Positions 25,503 through 34,121 of a DNA stretch of 41,462 nucleotides are shown here, piece after piece. Each line of letters opens with the position of its first letter. The first letter of the stretch is position 1. The translations under genes were made by a program, and so were the position numbers. The notes under the pieces are model-generated. The model did not search any database, was not told the DNA's origin, and saw nothing but the letters and a program-made list of their open reading frames with translations. Source of the stretch: Bacteroidota bacterium (GTDB lineage: Bacteria; Bacteroidota; Bacteroidia; Bacteroidales; JAAUTT01); the NCBI GenBank assembly GCA_020048915.1, contig JAIFLU010000105.1, forward strand, positions 1 through 41,462, in the 5' to 3' direction.

Positions 25503-27110
25503 TTACATTCTGAATACTCCAAAAGCCGGTTTTTCAAATTTTCTGTTTAGTGAAACCTCAATGCACATGGCAAGAATTTTTCGGGTATCAACAGGATCTA
25601 TTATTCCATCGTCCCATAAACGGGAAGTGCTATAATATGCATTGCCTTCGTCTTCGTATTTTTTTAAGATAGAAGCTTTTGTGGTATCAATTTCTTCTTG
25701 TAGTAACGTTTTTCCTGATTCTTTCAGCTGATCTTGCTTTACGGTTACCAGTACATTGGCAGCTTGTTCTCCTCCCATTACGGAGATACGGGCATTGGGC
25801 CACATAAAGAGAAAATTCGGATCGTAGGCCCGACCTGCCATAGCATAGTTTCCTGCTCCAAAGGAACCTCCCCAAACAATCGTAAATTTGGGCACAGTTG
25901 CAGTTGCCACCGCATGGACAAATTTAGCACCATCGCGCGCTATACCTGCTCGTTCGTATTGTTTGCCCACAATAAAGCCCGATATGTTTTGCAGAAAAAC
26001 AATGGGCACGTTCCTGAAATTACATAATTCCACAAAATGAGCTCCTTTAAGGGAAGATTCGGGAAACAGAACCCCGAAATTTGCGATTATCCCCACCATA
26101 TTTCCATGTATTCGGGCAAAACCTGTAACAAGTGTGGTAGCATACTTTTCTTTAAATTCATGAAACTCGCTGCCATCCACAATTCGGGCAATTATTTCAT
26201 GTGGATCTACAACCTCTTTCAAATCAACCGGAGCAATGCCATATAGTTCCTCAGCAGCATAGATTGGATCAACTGGTATTGCTTTTTCTGTGACTTGTTT
26301 TTCCGGAAGGGGCAATGTTTCGAATATACTTCGGCAAATTTGAATAGCATCCAGGTCGTTTTCAGCAATATGGTCGGAAACTCCCGAAATGCTGGTATGA
26401 ACTTCTGCTCCGCCGAGTTCTTCGGCAGTAACCTCTTCTCCGGTCGCTGCTTTAACCAGCGGAGGACCTCCAATAAATATGGTTCCCTGGTTGCGGACTA
26501 TGATGGTTTCGTCGCTCATTGCCGGAATATAAGCTCCGCCTGCAGTGCATGAACCCATTACAATTGAAATTTGCGGAATTCCTTCTGCTGACATTCTGGC
26601 CTGGTTGTAAAAAATACGCCCAAAGTCGAACCTGTCCGGGAAAACTTGTGCTTGCTCCGGTAAAAATACTCCTCCCGAATCGACCATATATACACACGGT
26701 AGCTTATTTTGACAGGCTATTTCCTGCGCCCGAATATGCTTTTTTATGGTTTCCCGGATATAAGTTCCTCCTTTTACAGTGGCATCATTACAAACGATAA
26801 CTGCTTCCCTGCCATTAATTATTCCGATGCCGGTAATAATTCCGGCCGATGGAAACTGGTTATGATGCTGATCGCATGCTGCCAAAGCCGAAAGTTCCAA
26901 AAAAGGAGAGCCTTTATCGATCAATAAATCAATACGCTCCCTTGCTAAAAGTTTATTTCGCGATTTATGTTTCTCAACCGCCAGTTTCCCTCCCCCTAAG
27001 TTAGTCTCCAATATTTTCAATTGAAGTTTCTTAAGAAGAGCATCATATTTTGCGGCATTTTGCAGATACTCTTCCGAATGCTTATCTATATGACTTGTAA
27101 TTGTTTTCAA
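25503..27110 (-). CDS. liuB: Methylcrotonyl-CoA carboxylase beta subunit (carboxyltransferase)
   Basis: Transfers the carboxyl group from carboxybiotin to 3-methylcrotonyl-CoA, giving 3-methylglutaconyl-CoA. At 535 residues it has the usual MCC-beta length. Marks include [14 protein letters not shown] (38-51), [11 protein letters not shown] with [40 protein letters not shown], the oxyanion [16 protein letters not shown], and a second crotonase half with [16 protein letters not shown]. The FLPxQ...FPD segment favours MCC over propionyl-CoA carboxylase. The start is TTG at 27110: a stop lies five codons upstream and no in-frame ATG precedes the conserved part. It is the first gene of the operon, divergent from ychF. 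Confidence 0.92.
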   Translation of the reverse strand: MKTITSHIDKHSEEYLQNAAKYDALLKKLQLKILETNLGGGKLAVEKHKSRNKLLARERIDLLIDKGSPFLELSALAACDQHHNQFPSAGIITGIGIINGREAVIVCNDATVKGGTYIRETIKKHIRAQEIACQNKLPCVYMVDSGGVFLPEQAQVFPDRFDFGRIFYNQARMSAEGIPQISIVMGSCTAGGAYIPAMSDETIIVRNQGTIFIGGPPLVKAATGEEVTAEELGGAEVHTSISGVSDHIAENDLDAIQICRSIFETLPLPEKQVTEKAIPVDPIYAAEELYGIAPVDLKEVVDPHEIIARIVDGSEFHEFKEKYATTLVTGFARIHGNMVGIIANFGVLFPESSLKGAHFVELCNFRNVPIVFLQNISGFIVGKQYERAGIARDGAKFVHAVATATVPKFTIVWGGSFGAGNYAMAGRAYDPNFLFMWPNARISVMGGEQAANVLVTVKQDQLKESGKTLLQEEIDTTKASILKKYEDEGNAYYSTSRLWDDGIIDPVDTRKILAMCIEVSLNRKFEKPAFGVFRM

Positions 27111-27287
27111 AATCCGAAAATATTATGTTTGATGTTTTGGTATTAATTATTTAACAAAAAGAACAAAATAAAGTTTAAATGGATTTCTAATATTCTGCTG
27201 AAATATGTATAAATCAATGCAAAGATGAGCTATTTTTAGGTATACTAATTCCTGATTAAAGAAAAAACAGTTGAGAGGTTTTAATGT

Positions 27288-27318
27288 TTTGCATGTTGGG
27301 TGTAATGCATTAACTTTG
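27288..27318 (+). promoter_or_regulatory. Bacteroidota-type promoter of ychF
   Basis: TTTG at 27288-27291 and TAACTTTG at 27311-27318 match the primary sigma consensus (TTTG, 19-21 bp, TAnnTTTG) exactly, with 19-bp spacing. The start would lie near 27325, about 16 nt before the ATG. The remaining 170 bp toward the divergent carboxylase operon show no equally good minus-strand promoter. Confidence 0.8.
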
Positions 27319-27340
27319 CAGCCCTTAAAAAAATATAGCT

Positions 27341-28444
27341 ATGGGTTTACAATGTGGAATCGTAGGACTGCCAAATGTAGGAAAGTCTACCTTATTTAAC
27401 TGTTTGTCGAGTGCCAGGGCACAAGCTGCCAATTTTCCTTTCTGCACCATTGAGCCAAATGTGGGAGTAATAACTGTACCCGATGAGCGATTAATTAAAC
27501 TTGCCGAAATGGACAAGCCCGAAAAGCTCATTCCAACTGTTGTTGAGATTGTTGATATTGCTGGTCTTGTAAAAGGTGCCAGCAAGGGTGAGGGGTTGGG
27601 CAATAAATTTTTGGCCAATATTCGAGAAACCGATGCTATAATTCATGTTTTAAGGTGTTTCGACGACGATAATGTTACTCATGTGGATGGATCGGTAAAC
27701 CCGGTTCGTGATAAAGAAATAATTGATACCGAACTTCAGTTGAAAGACCTCGAAACCATTGAGGGGCGTATCTCCAAAGTTCAGAAACAGGCGCAAACCA
27801 ACGCCGACAAGAATGCCAAGCGCTTATACGAAATTCTTGTTCAGTATAAAACCGCTTTGGAAGCAGGAAAATCAGCCCGCACTGTTGTTATCGACAATAA
27901 AGAAGATTTGAAACTTGCTCATGATTTATTTTTGCTTACCGATAAACCCATCATGTATGTTTGCAATGTCGATGAGAAATCTGCCGTATCAGGGAATAAA
28001 TATGTGGAAGAAGTAAAGGCTGCCGTAAAAGACGAAAATGCTGAATTGTTGATTCTAGCCGCAAAAACCGAATCGGAAATTGCTGAATTGGAATCGTTTG
28101 ACGAACGCCAAATGTTTTTAGAAGAAGTTGGTTTGAAAGAATCGGGAGTTGCCCGACTAATTAAGGCAGCTTACCATTTACTCGAGCTTCAAACCTATTT
28201 TACTACCGGACCTGATGAAACCAGGGCATGGACTTTTATTAAAGGAATTAAAGCTCCACAGGCAGCGGGAATTATCCATACCGATTTTGAAAGAGGCTTT
28301 ATCCGTGCCGAAGTTATTAAATACACCGATTACGTTAAATATGGCTCCGAAGCTGCTTGTCGCGATGCCGGTAAAATCGGAGTCGAAGGAAAGGAATACG
28401 TTGTTCAGGATGGCGATATCATGCATTTCAGGTTTAATGTGTAG
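27341..28444 (+). CDS. ychF: Ribosome-associated GTPase/ATPase YchF (OLA1 family)
   Basis: Obg-related P-loop ATPase that binds ribosomes and is linked to stress responses. The Walker A motif GLPNVGKST (9-17) starts almost at the N-terminus. TIEPNVGVITVPD (36-48) is the YchF switch region, and NVDE stands where other G proteins have NKxD, which explains ATP preference in this family. A coiled-coil insert (about 130-165) and a C-terminal TGS domain (about 280-367) complete the normal 367-residue architecture. It has its own well-defined promoter. Confidence 0.96.
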   Translation: MGLQCGIVGLPNVGKSTLFNCLSSARAQAANFPFCTIEPNVGVITVPDERLIKLAEMDKPEKLIPTVVEIVDIAGLVKGASKGEGLGNKFLANIRETDAIIHVLRCFDDDNVTHVDGSVNPVRDKEIIDTELQLKDLETIEGRISKVQKQAQTNADKNAKRLYEILVQYKTALEAGKSARTVVIDNKEDLKLAHDLFLLTDKPIMYVCNVDEKSAVSGNKYVEEVKAAVKDENAELLILAAKTESEIAELESFDERQMFLEEVGLKESGVARLIKAAYHLLELQTYFTTGPDETRAWTFIKGIKAPQAAGIIHTDFERGFIRAEVIKYTDYVKYGSEAACRDAGKIGVEGKEYVVQDGDIMHFRFNV

Positions 28445-28485
28445 ACACCATTAAATAAAATGGCAATATTGAACTGACAATATCT

Positions 28486-28515
28486 AAAGGATGTTGAGTT
28501 TGTCGAAACATCTTT
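28486..28515. repeat. Palindromic intergenic repeat (possible ychF terminator)
   Basis: AAAGGATGTT (28486-28495) and AACATCTTT (28507-28515) pair with one bulged G, around GAGTTTGTCGA. It lies 42 bp after ychF. It resembles palindromic intergenic repeats that I associate with Bacteroidota genomes; dispersal has to be tested genome-wide. Confidence 0.4.
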
Positions 28516-28581
28516 GATTTGTTAGGACACAGAGTTCTTCTCAAAGCTGAGCTAAGTTTTCGACTAAGAAAACAATTAATC

Positions 28582-30276
28582 ATGTTTCGATGGGTTTGCA
28601 TATTTTCTGCTGTTTTTATCCTTGGTTTCTTTTCCAGATCATATGGACAGGATTACCAAACGAAGAATATATATTTGGCAGATAGTGTTATCCAAGTTCG
28701 CGGGGAAGTCTATTTTTCTTTTGAAGAAAAAGCGCTTTCAGGGGAATTGGTGAAAATTCTCTCTATCGAAAAAATTAGCAATCGTACTGTGTTTGCCTAT
28801 GCAAATCTTAAAGGGTTTTCTCAATTCCTTTCAAAAAAGATAGATTTTCAGTTACAACCGGAAAATTTCTTTAAAAGCCGCTTGAAAAGTCAGGACATGA
28901 AAAGCCTGAATGCGGTTTATCCCTCTTATCCCAAATATATTAGCCTCCTGAAAGGGTTGAAAAACTCCTATTCATCCATTTGTAAACTTTATGACATCGG
29001 TCTGTCAGTAAAAGGTCGAAAAATGGAAGCCTTAAAAATAGCATCTTCCACTGGAACTTATAAGACTCGTCCGGCATTGTTTTTAACCAGTTCCATACAT
29101 GGAAACGAGCTAACAGGGTACAAACTTTTACTTTGGCTCTCTGAATATTTGTTATCCCACTATGGAAAGGATGCATTGGTAACAAAATTAGTCGACGAAA
29201 CTGAAATTTGGATCAACCCATTGGCCAATCCCGATGGTACTTACTTTGGTGGTGATAGTTCGGTAATTGAAGCAACCCGGTTTAATGCCAATGGTGTTGA
29301 TTTGAACCGGAATTTCCCCGACCCGGCTGATGGAGATCATCCTGACAATCTGGATCGTCAACCTGAAACGCAGGCTATGATGGATTTTTATAAAGCTCAT
29401 AATATCAAATTATCAGCAAATTTGCATACAGGCGTTCAGGTAGTTAACTACCCTTGGGATACCTGGAAACATGTCCATGCTGATGATGCATGGTACCGAT
29501 ATATTTCCCGTCAATACGCCAATACAGCCCAGGTTGCGAGTGGTAATACTTACATGAATTCCAGTAAAAATGGATTTGAAAATGGGATAGTGAATGGGTA
29601 TCAATGGTATCGCATTACAGGTGGCAGGCAGGACTATGTAAACTATTTTCTGGGAGGCCGCGAAGTTACCATTGAACTGAGTGAGGAAGGAATGCCTGAT
29701 TCGGCATCACTTGCGAATTATTGGGAATATAATCGAAATGCATTATTGCAATTCCTGGAACAAAGTCTGTTTGGTATTTGGGGAAAAGTGACAGATTCAC
29801 AAAATGGCAATTCAGTAAGGGCTTTGGTTGAATTATTAGGATACGATAAAGATAATTCGCACATTTTTTCAGATTCGCTGAATGGGTCCTTCTATCGTTA
29901 TTTGATGGAAGGAGAATATGATATGCAATTCGCTGCTGAAGGCTATGAATCTGAATATATTGAAAATTTTGCCGTCAGAAATGGCGAACGGGTTTTTTGG
30001 GATATTAAGTTGAATAAAATTAATTCCAGGGACATTGTTTATCCAAATCCATTTAAGGATGAAATATATATTGAATTAAAGAACGATAAGAGCAGCAATG
30101 TGGAATATGAAATTTCTGTATTCAACAATGTCGGTAAGGAGATTTTCAGTAATACAATATATGATACCAGTGGAGTACCCCAAAAAATAACTTTACCAAT
30201 GACGAATCAGGGAGTTTACTATTTAAAAGTTATTGGCGCTAAAAATAGTTTAGTTTATAAAATAATAAAGCAATAA
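28582..30276 (+). CDS. Secreted M14 zinc carboxypeptidase with T9SS sorting domain
   Basis: A metallocarboxypeptidase removing C-terminal residues from peptides outside the cell. Start ATG 28582 gives 564 residues and a clear signal peptide (ending FSRSYGQ); an upstream in-frame TTG adds 21 residues that do not fit a signal. Zinc ligands are H173 and E176 (HGNE) and H282 (NLHTG). Substrate residues N242-R243 (DLNRN) and the catalytic E365 (IELSEEG) are present. A transthyretin-like regulatory domain (about 395-475, IWGKVTDSQNGN) follows, as in the N/D (M14B) subfamily. The C-terminus VYPNPFKDEIY to VYKIIKQ is a T9SS type A signal. The layout recalls Porphyromonas CPG70, a Lys/Arg carboxypeptidase; specificity here is inferred. 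Confidence 0.87.
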   Translation: MFRWVCIFSAVFILGFFSRSYGQDYQTKNIYLADSVIQVRGEVYFSFEEKALSGELVKILSIEKISNRTVFAYANLKGFSQFLSKKIDFQLQPENFFKSRLKSQDMKSLNAVYPSYPKYISLLKGLKNSYSSICKLYDIGLSVKGRKMEALKIASSTGTYKTRPALFLTSSIHGNELTGYKLLLWLSEYLLSHYGKDALVTKLVDETEIWINPLANPDGTYFGGDSSVIEATRFNANGVDLNRNFPDPADGDHPDNLDRQPETQAMMDFYKAHNIKLSANLHTGVQVVNYPWDTWKHVHADDAWYRYISRQYANTAQVASGNTYMNSSKNGFENGIVNGYQWYRITGGRQDYVNYFLGGREVTIELSEEGMPDSASLANYWEYNRNALLQFLEQSLFGIWGKVTDSQNGNSVRALVELLGYDKDNSHIFSDSLNGSFYRYLMEGEYDMQFAAEGYESEYIENFAVRNGERVFWDIKLNKINSRDIVYPNPFKDEIYIELKNDKSSNVEYEISVFNNVGKEIFSNTIYDTSGVPQKITLPMTNQGVYYLKVIGAKNSLVYKIIKQ

Positions 30277-30277
30277 A

Positions 30278-30309
30278 AAAACCTCACATCAATAAAGATA
30301 CGAGGTTTT
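30278..30309. terminator. Bidirectional hairpin between convergent peptidase and aldolase genes
   Basis: AAAACCTC (30278-30285) pairs exactly with GAGGTTTT (30302-30309) across a 16-nt loop, with A-rich sequence on the left and T on the right. It lies between two convergent stops. Confidence 0.6.
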
Positions 30310-30329
30310 AAGGCAATATTTCTAATTTA

Positions 30330-31301
30330 CTAAACCCGATTTGCGCTTCCTAAAACGTTAATGATCTTGTGTTTGTAAAGTTCTTTAAGTTTATCGCGTG
30401 CTGGGCCAAGGTAATTTCTTGGATCGAACTCACCTGGTTTTTCTATAAACACTTTACGGATAGCAGCAGTCATAGCTAAACGACCATCGCTGTCGATATT
30501 GATTTTGCAAACAGCAGAACCTGCCGCTCTGCGAAGTTGATCTTCGGAAACACCAGCAGTACCTTCCATTTTGCCACCATATTTGTTAATGTCAGCAACA
30601 ATATCTTGTGGAACGGAAGATGCACCGTGCAAAACAATAGGAAAACCTGGAATACGTTTTTCACATTCTTCCAAAATATCAAATTTAAGTGGCGGAGGTA
30701 ATTCACCTGGTTGAACTTTAAATTTGAATGCACCGTGCGAAGTTCCGATAGAAATAGCAAGTGAATCAACACCTGTACGTTTTACGAAATCTTCCACTTC
30801 TTCAGGACGGGTATAAGAGGAGTGTTCAGCTACTACATCATCTTCAATACCTGCTAAAACGCCAAGTTCACCTTCAACGGTAACATCATATTTATGGGCG
30901 TATTCAACAACTTCTTTTGTTAAACGCACGTTTTCCTCGTATGGGAAATGCGAACCGTCAAACATAACGCTGGAGAAACCACTTTCGATACACGATTTTA
31001 CGGTTTCCAGTGAATCGCCATGATCAAGGTGCAACACTATTGGAATAGCACAACCTAATTCTTTTGCGTATTCTACTGCACCTTTTGCAAGGTATTGGAG
31101 CAATGTTTGGTTAGCATATTTGCGAGCTCCTTTTGACACCTGAAGTATAACAGGCGATTTGGTTTCAACACAAGCACTGATAATAGCCTGCATTTGTTCG
31201 AGGTTGTTGAAGTTGAATGCAGGGATAGCGTATCCACCTTTTACAGCATTCTGAAACAACTCTTTCGAATTAACTAATCCTAATTCTTTATAATGAATCA
31301 T
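30330..31301 (-). CDS. fba: Class II fructose-bisphosphate aldolase
   Basis: Zinc-dependent cleavage of fructose-1,6-bisphosphate into DHAP and glyceraldehyde-3-phosphate. At 323 residues it is a compact class II enzyme. HLDHGD (91-96) carries the catalytic Asp93 and the zinc ligand His94, VEGELG and GTSHGAFK follow with further ligands, HGASSVP holds the third zinc His, and NIDSDGR binds phosphate. The N-terminus AIPAFNFNNLEQ (25-36) is typical. It is a single-gene unit with its own promoter and a terminator at the convergent junction. Confidence 0.95.
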   Translation of the reverse strand: MIHYKELGLVNSKELFQNAVKGGYAIPAFNFNNLEQMQAIISACVETKSPVILQVSKGARKYANQTLLQYLAKGAVEYAKELGCAIPIVLHLDHGDSLETVKSCIESGFSSVMFDGSHFPYEENVRLTKEVVEYAHKYDVTVEGELGVLAGIEDDVVAEHSSYTRPEEVEDFVKRTGVDSLAISIGTSHGAFKFKVQPGELPPPLKFDILEECEKRIPGFPIVLHGASSVPQDIVADINKYGGKMEGTAGVSEDQLRRAAGSAVCKINIDSDGRLAMTAAIRKVFIEKPGEFDPRNYLGPARDKLKELYKHKIINVLGSANRV

Positions 31302-31343
31302 CTCTCAATTATTTATTTGTTGTTAATCTTACTAAAAGACACC

Positions 31344-31373
31344 AAAATTAATTAAAAAGTTTGTACTACAAAG
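31344..31373 (-). promoter_or_regulatory. Bacteroidota-type promoter of fba
   Basis: Read on the minus strand, TTTG (31370-31373) is followed after 18 bp by TAATTTTG (31344-31351), one base short of the usual 19-21 bp. The start would fall near 31337, about 36 nt before the aldolase ATG. Confidence 0.6.
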
Positions 31374-31517
31374 CGGGATGAAGACAAAACTTTCAAGCAA
31401 ATATTAGAAAAGAAGGGGAAATTAGTAAATCGAGATGGTGTTTAATTGTTAGAATATCAACTACATATGATGATCTGGAGTTTCACTTGTTAAAACAAAA
31501 AAGTTTTGAAAATGTTT

Positions 31518-33740
31518 TTAATCCAATGTCAACATGTCGTCGGTAATTTTAAGACCCATAACCAAAATGTCATCGACCTGTTCATTACGTGAACGCCATT
31601 TTCTGAAAGTTTCTTCCAGTTTAACCAGTTGAATGTCAGTTTCTAATTTATGAATTTTTGTAAGCAATGCTTTGAATTGGCGAATGCTGAATTTTTTACC
31701 ATATAATCCGCCAAACTGATGGTAATATCCATCGGAATACAAATAGAATATATCATTTTCGAAGATGTCGTATTCCATAGAAGTGAACGGTATTATTTCA
31801 GGAAATATCGAAACGGGCATTTTATCGCCTTTTAGTTGAATCATTTCTTCATTCCGGATGATCATAGCCGATGCATTCGCCCCACTGAAGCAAACTTTCC
31901 TTTTCGAGAAGTCAAAAGACAATATGGTCATATCGATTCCATCTTTCGCTTCCCAAAATTTTTCTTCTTGTTGCATCGACCAGATTATTTTATCGCGCAA
32001 CAAATTCAAAATTTGGTCTGGTTTAGTAATGCCCTTTTCATTTACTATTTCATTGAGGGAGGAAATTCCCAAAATGCTCATAAATGCTCCGGAAACACCA
32101 TGACCCGTGCAGTCGCCTGCGGCTACCAAAAGTTTTTGGTCCTTTTGAAATACCCAGTAAAAATCGCCACTAACAATATCCCGGGGCCTGTACATAACAA
32201 AAGAACTGGGAAAGTGCTCCTGAATTTGTTTTAACGGAGGTAAAAGGGCATTTTGGATTTGGAAAGCGTATCGAATATTCTCAATAATGTTCTTATTCTT
32301 GTTTTTTATGAGATCATAAGCCTTATTAACCACCTTGCTTTTTTCTTCAATCTGGTCCCGCTGAGCCATTATTTCCTCTTTTTGCATCATGAGAATTCGG
32401 TTTTTCTCATCCATATCACGGTTGTAAATCACTAATGCCTGGTTAGCTTTTTTCTTAGTTCGGTAACTATAAAATATGAGCAGGGAAACAAAAATCATTG
32501 CAGCAAAACCACCTATAAAAATAATTTTAAGGGCTTTTTCTCTCAGTATAGCTCTATCTTTTAACGCAAGTTCCAGTTTTTGTGATTGTATTTCTCTTTC
32601 TTTTTTTTCTGTTTCATAAACTGTTTTTAGCCGCGATACAGTTGAATTATCAGCTTCATTAATGATGCTATCTTTAAAAACTATGGATTTCTTGTAGGCT
32701 TCATGTGCTTCTTTATGTTTATTTTGAGAAGTGTACAAATCGGCAAGTTTTGAATAAGCTCTCATTATAGTCCATTTTGAGCCAATTTGCAAAGCTATTT
32801 TTAAGCCAGTATTGATGTTTTCTTCGGCTTCCGTTTTCTTGTCAAGAATACCAAAGATCTCACCAATATTTATGTAACTCCCGGCAATATAAATCTTGTC
32901 TGATAGTTGAGAGTTTATTTCGAGCGATTTTTGATAAATAGCCAACGCTTTATTATACTCTTTTAATTGAAAATAGGCTTCTCCCAAACTATTATAACAA
33001 ATGGATACACCTTTTTTACTCCCAATTTTCTCATTAGCCTTCAGTGATTCTGTGTAGAATTCGATGGCTTTTCTATATTGTTTTTGTTCGGCATATACTT
33101 CTCCAATGTTATTATAATTGATAGCAAGCCCTAAAATATTATTTGAGTTTCTTTCCTGCTCCAAAGCTTTGAAAAAGAAGCGAAGAGCCTCTTCGAAATT
33201 GCGCTGTGCTAAAAATATATTCCCCAAACTATTCGTTGAAATACTTATGCTTTTACGGTCGTTTAGCTCTTCTGCAATTTTCAAAGCCCGCAGATGAAAA
33301 TCGGCGGCTTTTGATAACTCGTCGAGCCGCCGGTAAACTACACCAATATTATTAAGGATTATGGCTTTTTCTCTGCAAATCCCATAGGGGGAAATGTATT
33401 CAAGTGCATGGTTATGATAATTAAGTGACGCGCTATAATTGGACCGGTTTCGTTCGATAACCCCTAAACGGTCGTTGGCCATCGATATACCTTTATAATA
33501 GTTAATTTTATTTGCTAATTGCAGCGCTTGATTCGTGTAAGATTCTTCCTGATTTGAAATTGTGTTGTCATTTTTTGAAACAGCATTCGCAAGGTTAAGT
33601 AAAATGTGAACTTTTACAGAGTCGTTTATCTCCGATCGAAATGCATGCTTTAAACTGTCAATATTATTCTGTTTTGCGATCAGGTTATTGCTACCAAGTA
33701 GCAATAGCAGAAAAGCGGACACGTAGAATTTTATACGCAT
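31518..33740 (-). CDS. Membrane-anchored TPR protein with SpoIIE/PP2C-type serine phosphatase domain
   Basis: A 740-residue signalling protein. A signal peptide (1-22) is followed by at least five tetratricopeptide-like units with an exact 40-residue period: NIGVVY 131, SLGNIF 171, NIGEVY 211, SLGEAY 251, NIGEIF 291. A coiled coil leads to a transmembrane helix (405-426), then a second cytoplasmic coiled coil and a PPM/SpoIIE phosphatase domain (about 510-735). Metal-site motifs are SGDFYW, AAGDCTGHGVSGA, LYSDGYY and QVDDILV. The TPRs face the periplasm and the phosphatase faces the cytosol, the usual Bacteroidota architecture. The partner, probably an anti-sigma or response regulator, is not encoded nearby. 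ATG 33740 is chosen over a TTG two codons upstream. Confidence 0.85.
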   Translation of the reverse strand: MRIKFYVSAFLLLLLGSNNLIAKQNNIDSLKHAFRSEINDSVKVHILLNLANAVSKNDNTISNQEESYTNQALQLANKINYYKGISMANDRLGVIERNRSNYSASLNYHNHALEYISPYGICREKAIILNNIGVVYRRLDELSKAADFHLRALKIAEELNDRKSISISTNSLGNIFLAQRNFEEALRFFFKALEQERNSNNILGLAINYNNIGEVYAEQKQYRKAIEFYTESLKANEKIGSKKGVSICYNSLGEAYFQLKEYNKALAIYQKSLEINSQLSDKIYIAGSYINIGEIFGILDKKTEAEENINTGLKIALQIGSKWTIMRAYSKLADLYTSQNKHKEAHEAYKKSIVFKDSIINEADNSTVSRLKTVYETEKKEREIQSQKLELALKDRAILREKALKIIFIGGFAAMIFVSLLIFYSYRTKKKANQALVIYNRDMDEKNRILMMQKEEIMAQRDQIEEKSKVVNKAYDLIKNKNKNIIENIRYAFQIQNALLPPLKQIQEHFPSSFVMYRPRDIVSGDFYWVFQKDQKLLVAAGDCTGHGVSGAFMSILGISSLNEIVNEKGITKPDQILNLLRDKIIWSMQQEEKFWEAKDGIDMTILSFDFSKRKVCFSGANASAMIIRNEEMIQLKGDKMPVSIFPEIIPFTSMEYDIFENDIFYLYSDGYYHQFGGLYGKKFSIRQFKALLTKIHKLETDIQLVKLEETFRKWRSRNEQVDDILVMGLKITDDMLTLD

Positions 33741-33877
33741 AGTCAAAGGTTAAAACTCGGCGAAAATTAATAAATTTTTTTTCGCTTTTTGTAAAATAAA
33801 CTATTAATAATCATTTACTAATTTAACCGCTGGTCAAGGTTATTGTTTACGAATACCGAAATTTAAGGAGAGGAATT

Positions 33878-33911
33878 AAAAAAAAACCTCATGGAATGCT
33901 CCATAAGGTTT
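33878..33911 (-). terminator. Intrinsic terminator of tRNA-His
   Basis: On the minus strand, AACCT-T-ATGGA (33910-33900) pairs with TCCAT-G-AGGTT (33895-33885) around a four-base loop with one internal mismatch, and a run of nine Ts follows (33886-33878). It ends a few bases past the tRNA CCA end. Confidence 0.8.
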
Positions 33912-33915
33912 TTGT

Positions 33916-33993
33916 TGGGGTGAAAGACCGGGTTCGAACCGGCGACTTCTAGAACCACAATCTAGCGCTCTAACCAGCTGAGCTACATCCACC
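33916..33993 (-). tRNA. tRNA-His (anticodon GTG), CCA encoded
   Basis: The minus strand folds into a full cloverleaf: G-1, acceptor GTGGATG/CTTTCAC, D arm GCTC/GAGC, anticodon arm CTAGA-TTGTGGT-TCTAG with GTG, T arm GCCGG-TTCGAAC-CCGGT, discriminator C73 opposite G-1, and an encoded CCA at 33918-33916. The extra G-1 paired with C73 is the identity mark of tRNA-His. The acceptor stem carries a U6-U67 mismatch and a G4-U69 wobble. Without CCA the gene is 33919-33993 (75 nt). Confidence 0.97.
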
Positions 33994-34008
33994 ATTTTTT
34001 TCGGAAGG

Positions 34009-34041
34009 CAAAGATAATTATTTATTTTTATTAAATCCAAG
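34009..34041 (-). promoter_or_regulatory. Probable promoter of tRNA-His
   Basis: On the minus strand, TATCTTTG (34016-34009) is an exact TAnnTTTG box about 16 bp before the mature tRNA 5' end. CTTG (34041-34038), one mismatch from TTTG, lies 21 bp upstream of it. Confidence 0.55.
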
Positions 34042-34121
34042 CTATATTGAAAAAATGTTTCTCTACTTTTGTAATGGCAAAAGCATTATTGGCAATGCTT
34101 TCAATTTAACACTTTTACCTA

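Noticed and set aside
16032-27110. Mevalonate degradation operon (reductase running toward HMG-CoA)
   Set aside because: Mevalonate catabolism needs HMG-CoA lyase and no kinases. Here three GHMP enzymes and an IPP isomerase are present and no lyase, so biosynthesis is favoured.
22622-27110. Propionyl-CoA or geranyl-CoA carboxylase instead of methylcrotonyl-CoA carboxylase
   Set aside because: The beta subunit has MCC-type segments ([29 protein letters not shown]), and the adjacent hydratase is LiuC-like. The alternatives are less consistent, though not excluded by assay.
27111-27287. Promoter for the carboxylase operon on the minus strand
   Set aside because: A CATCTTTG box exists near 27220 but has no TTTG at the right distance and mismatches TAnnTTTG, so I do not annotate it.
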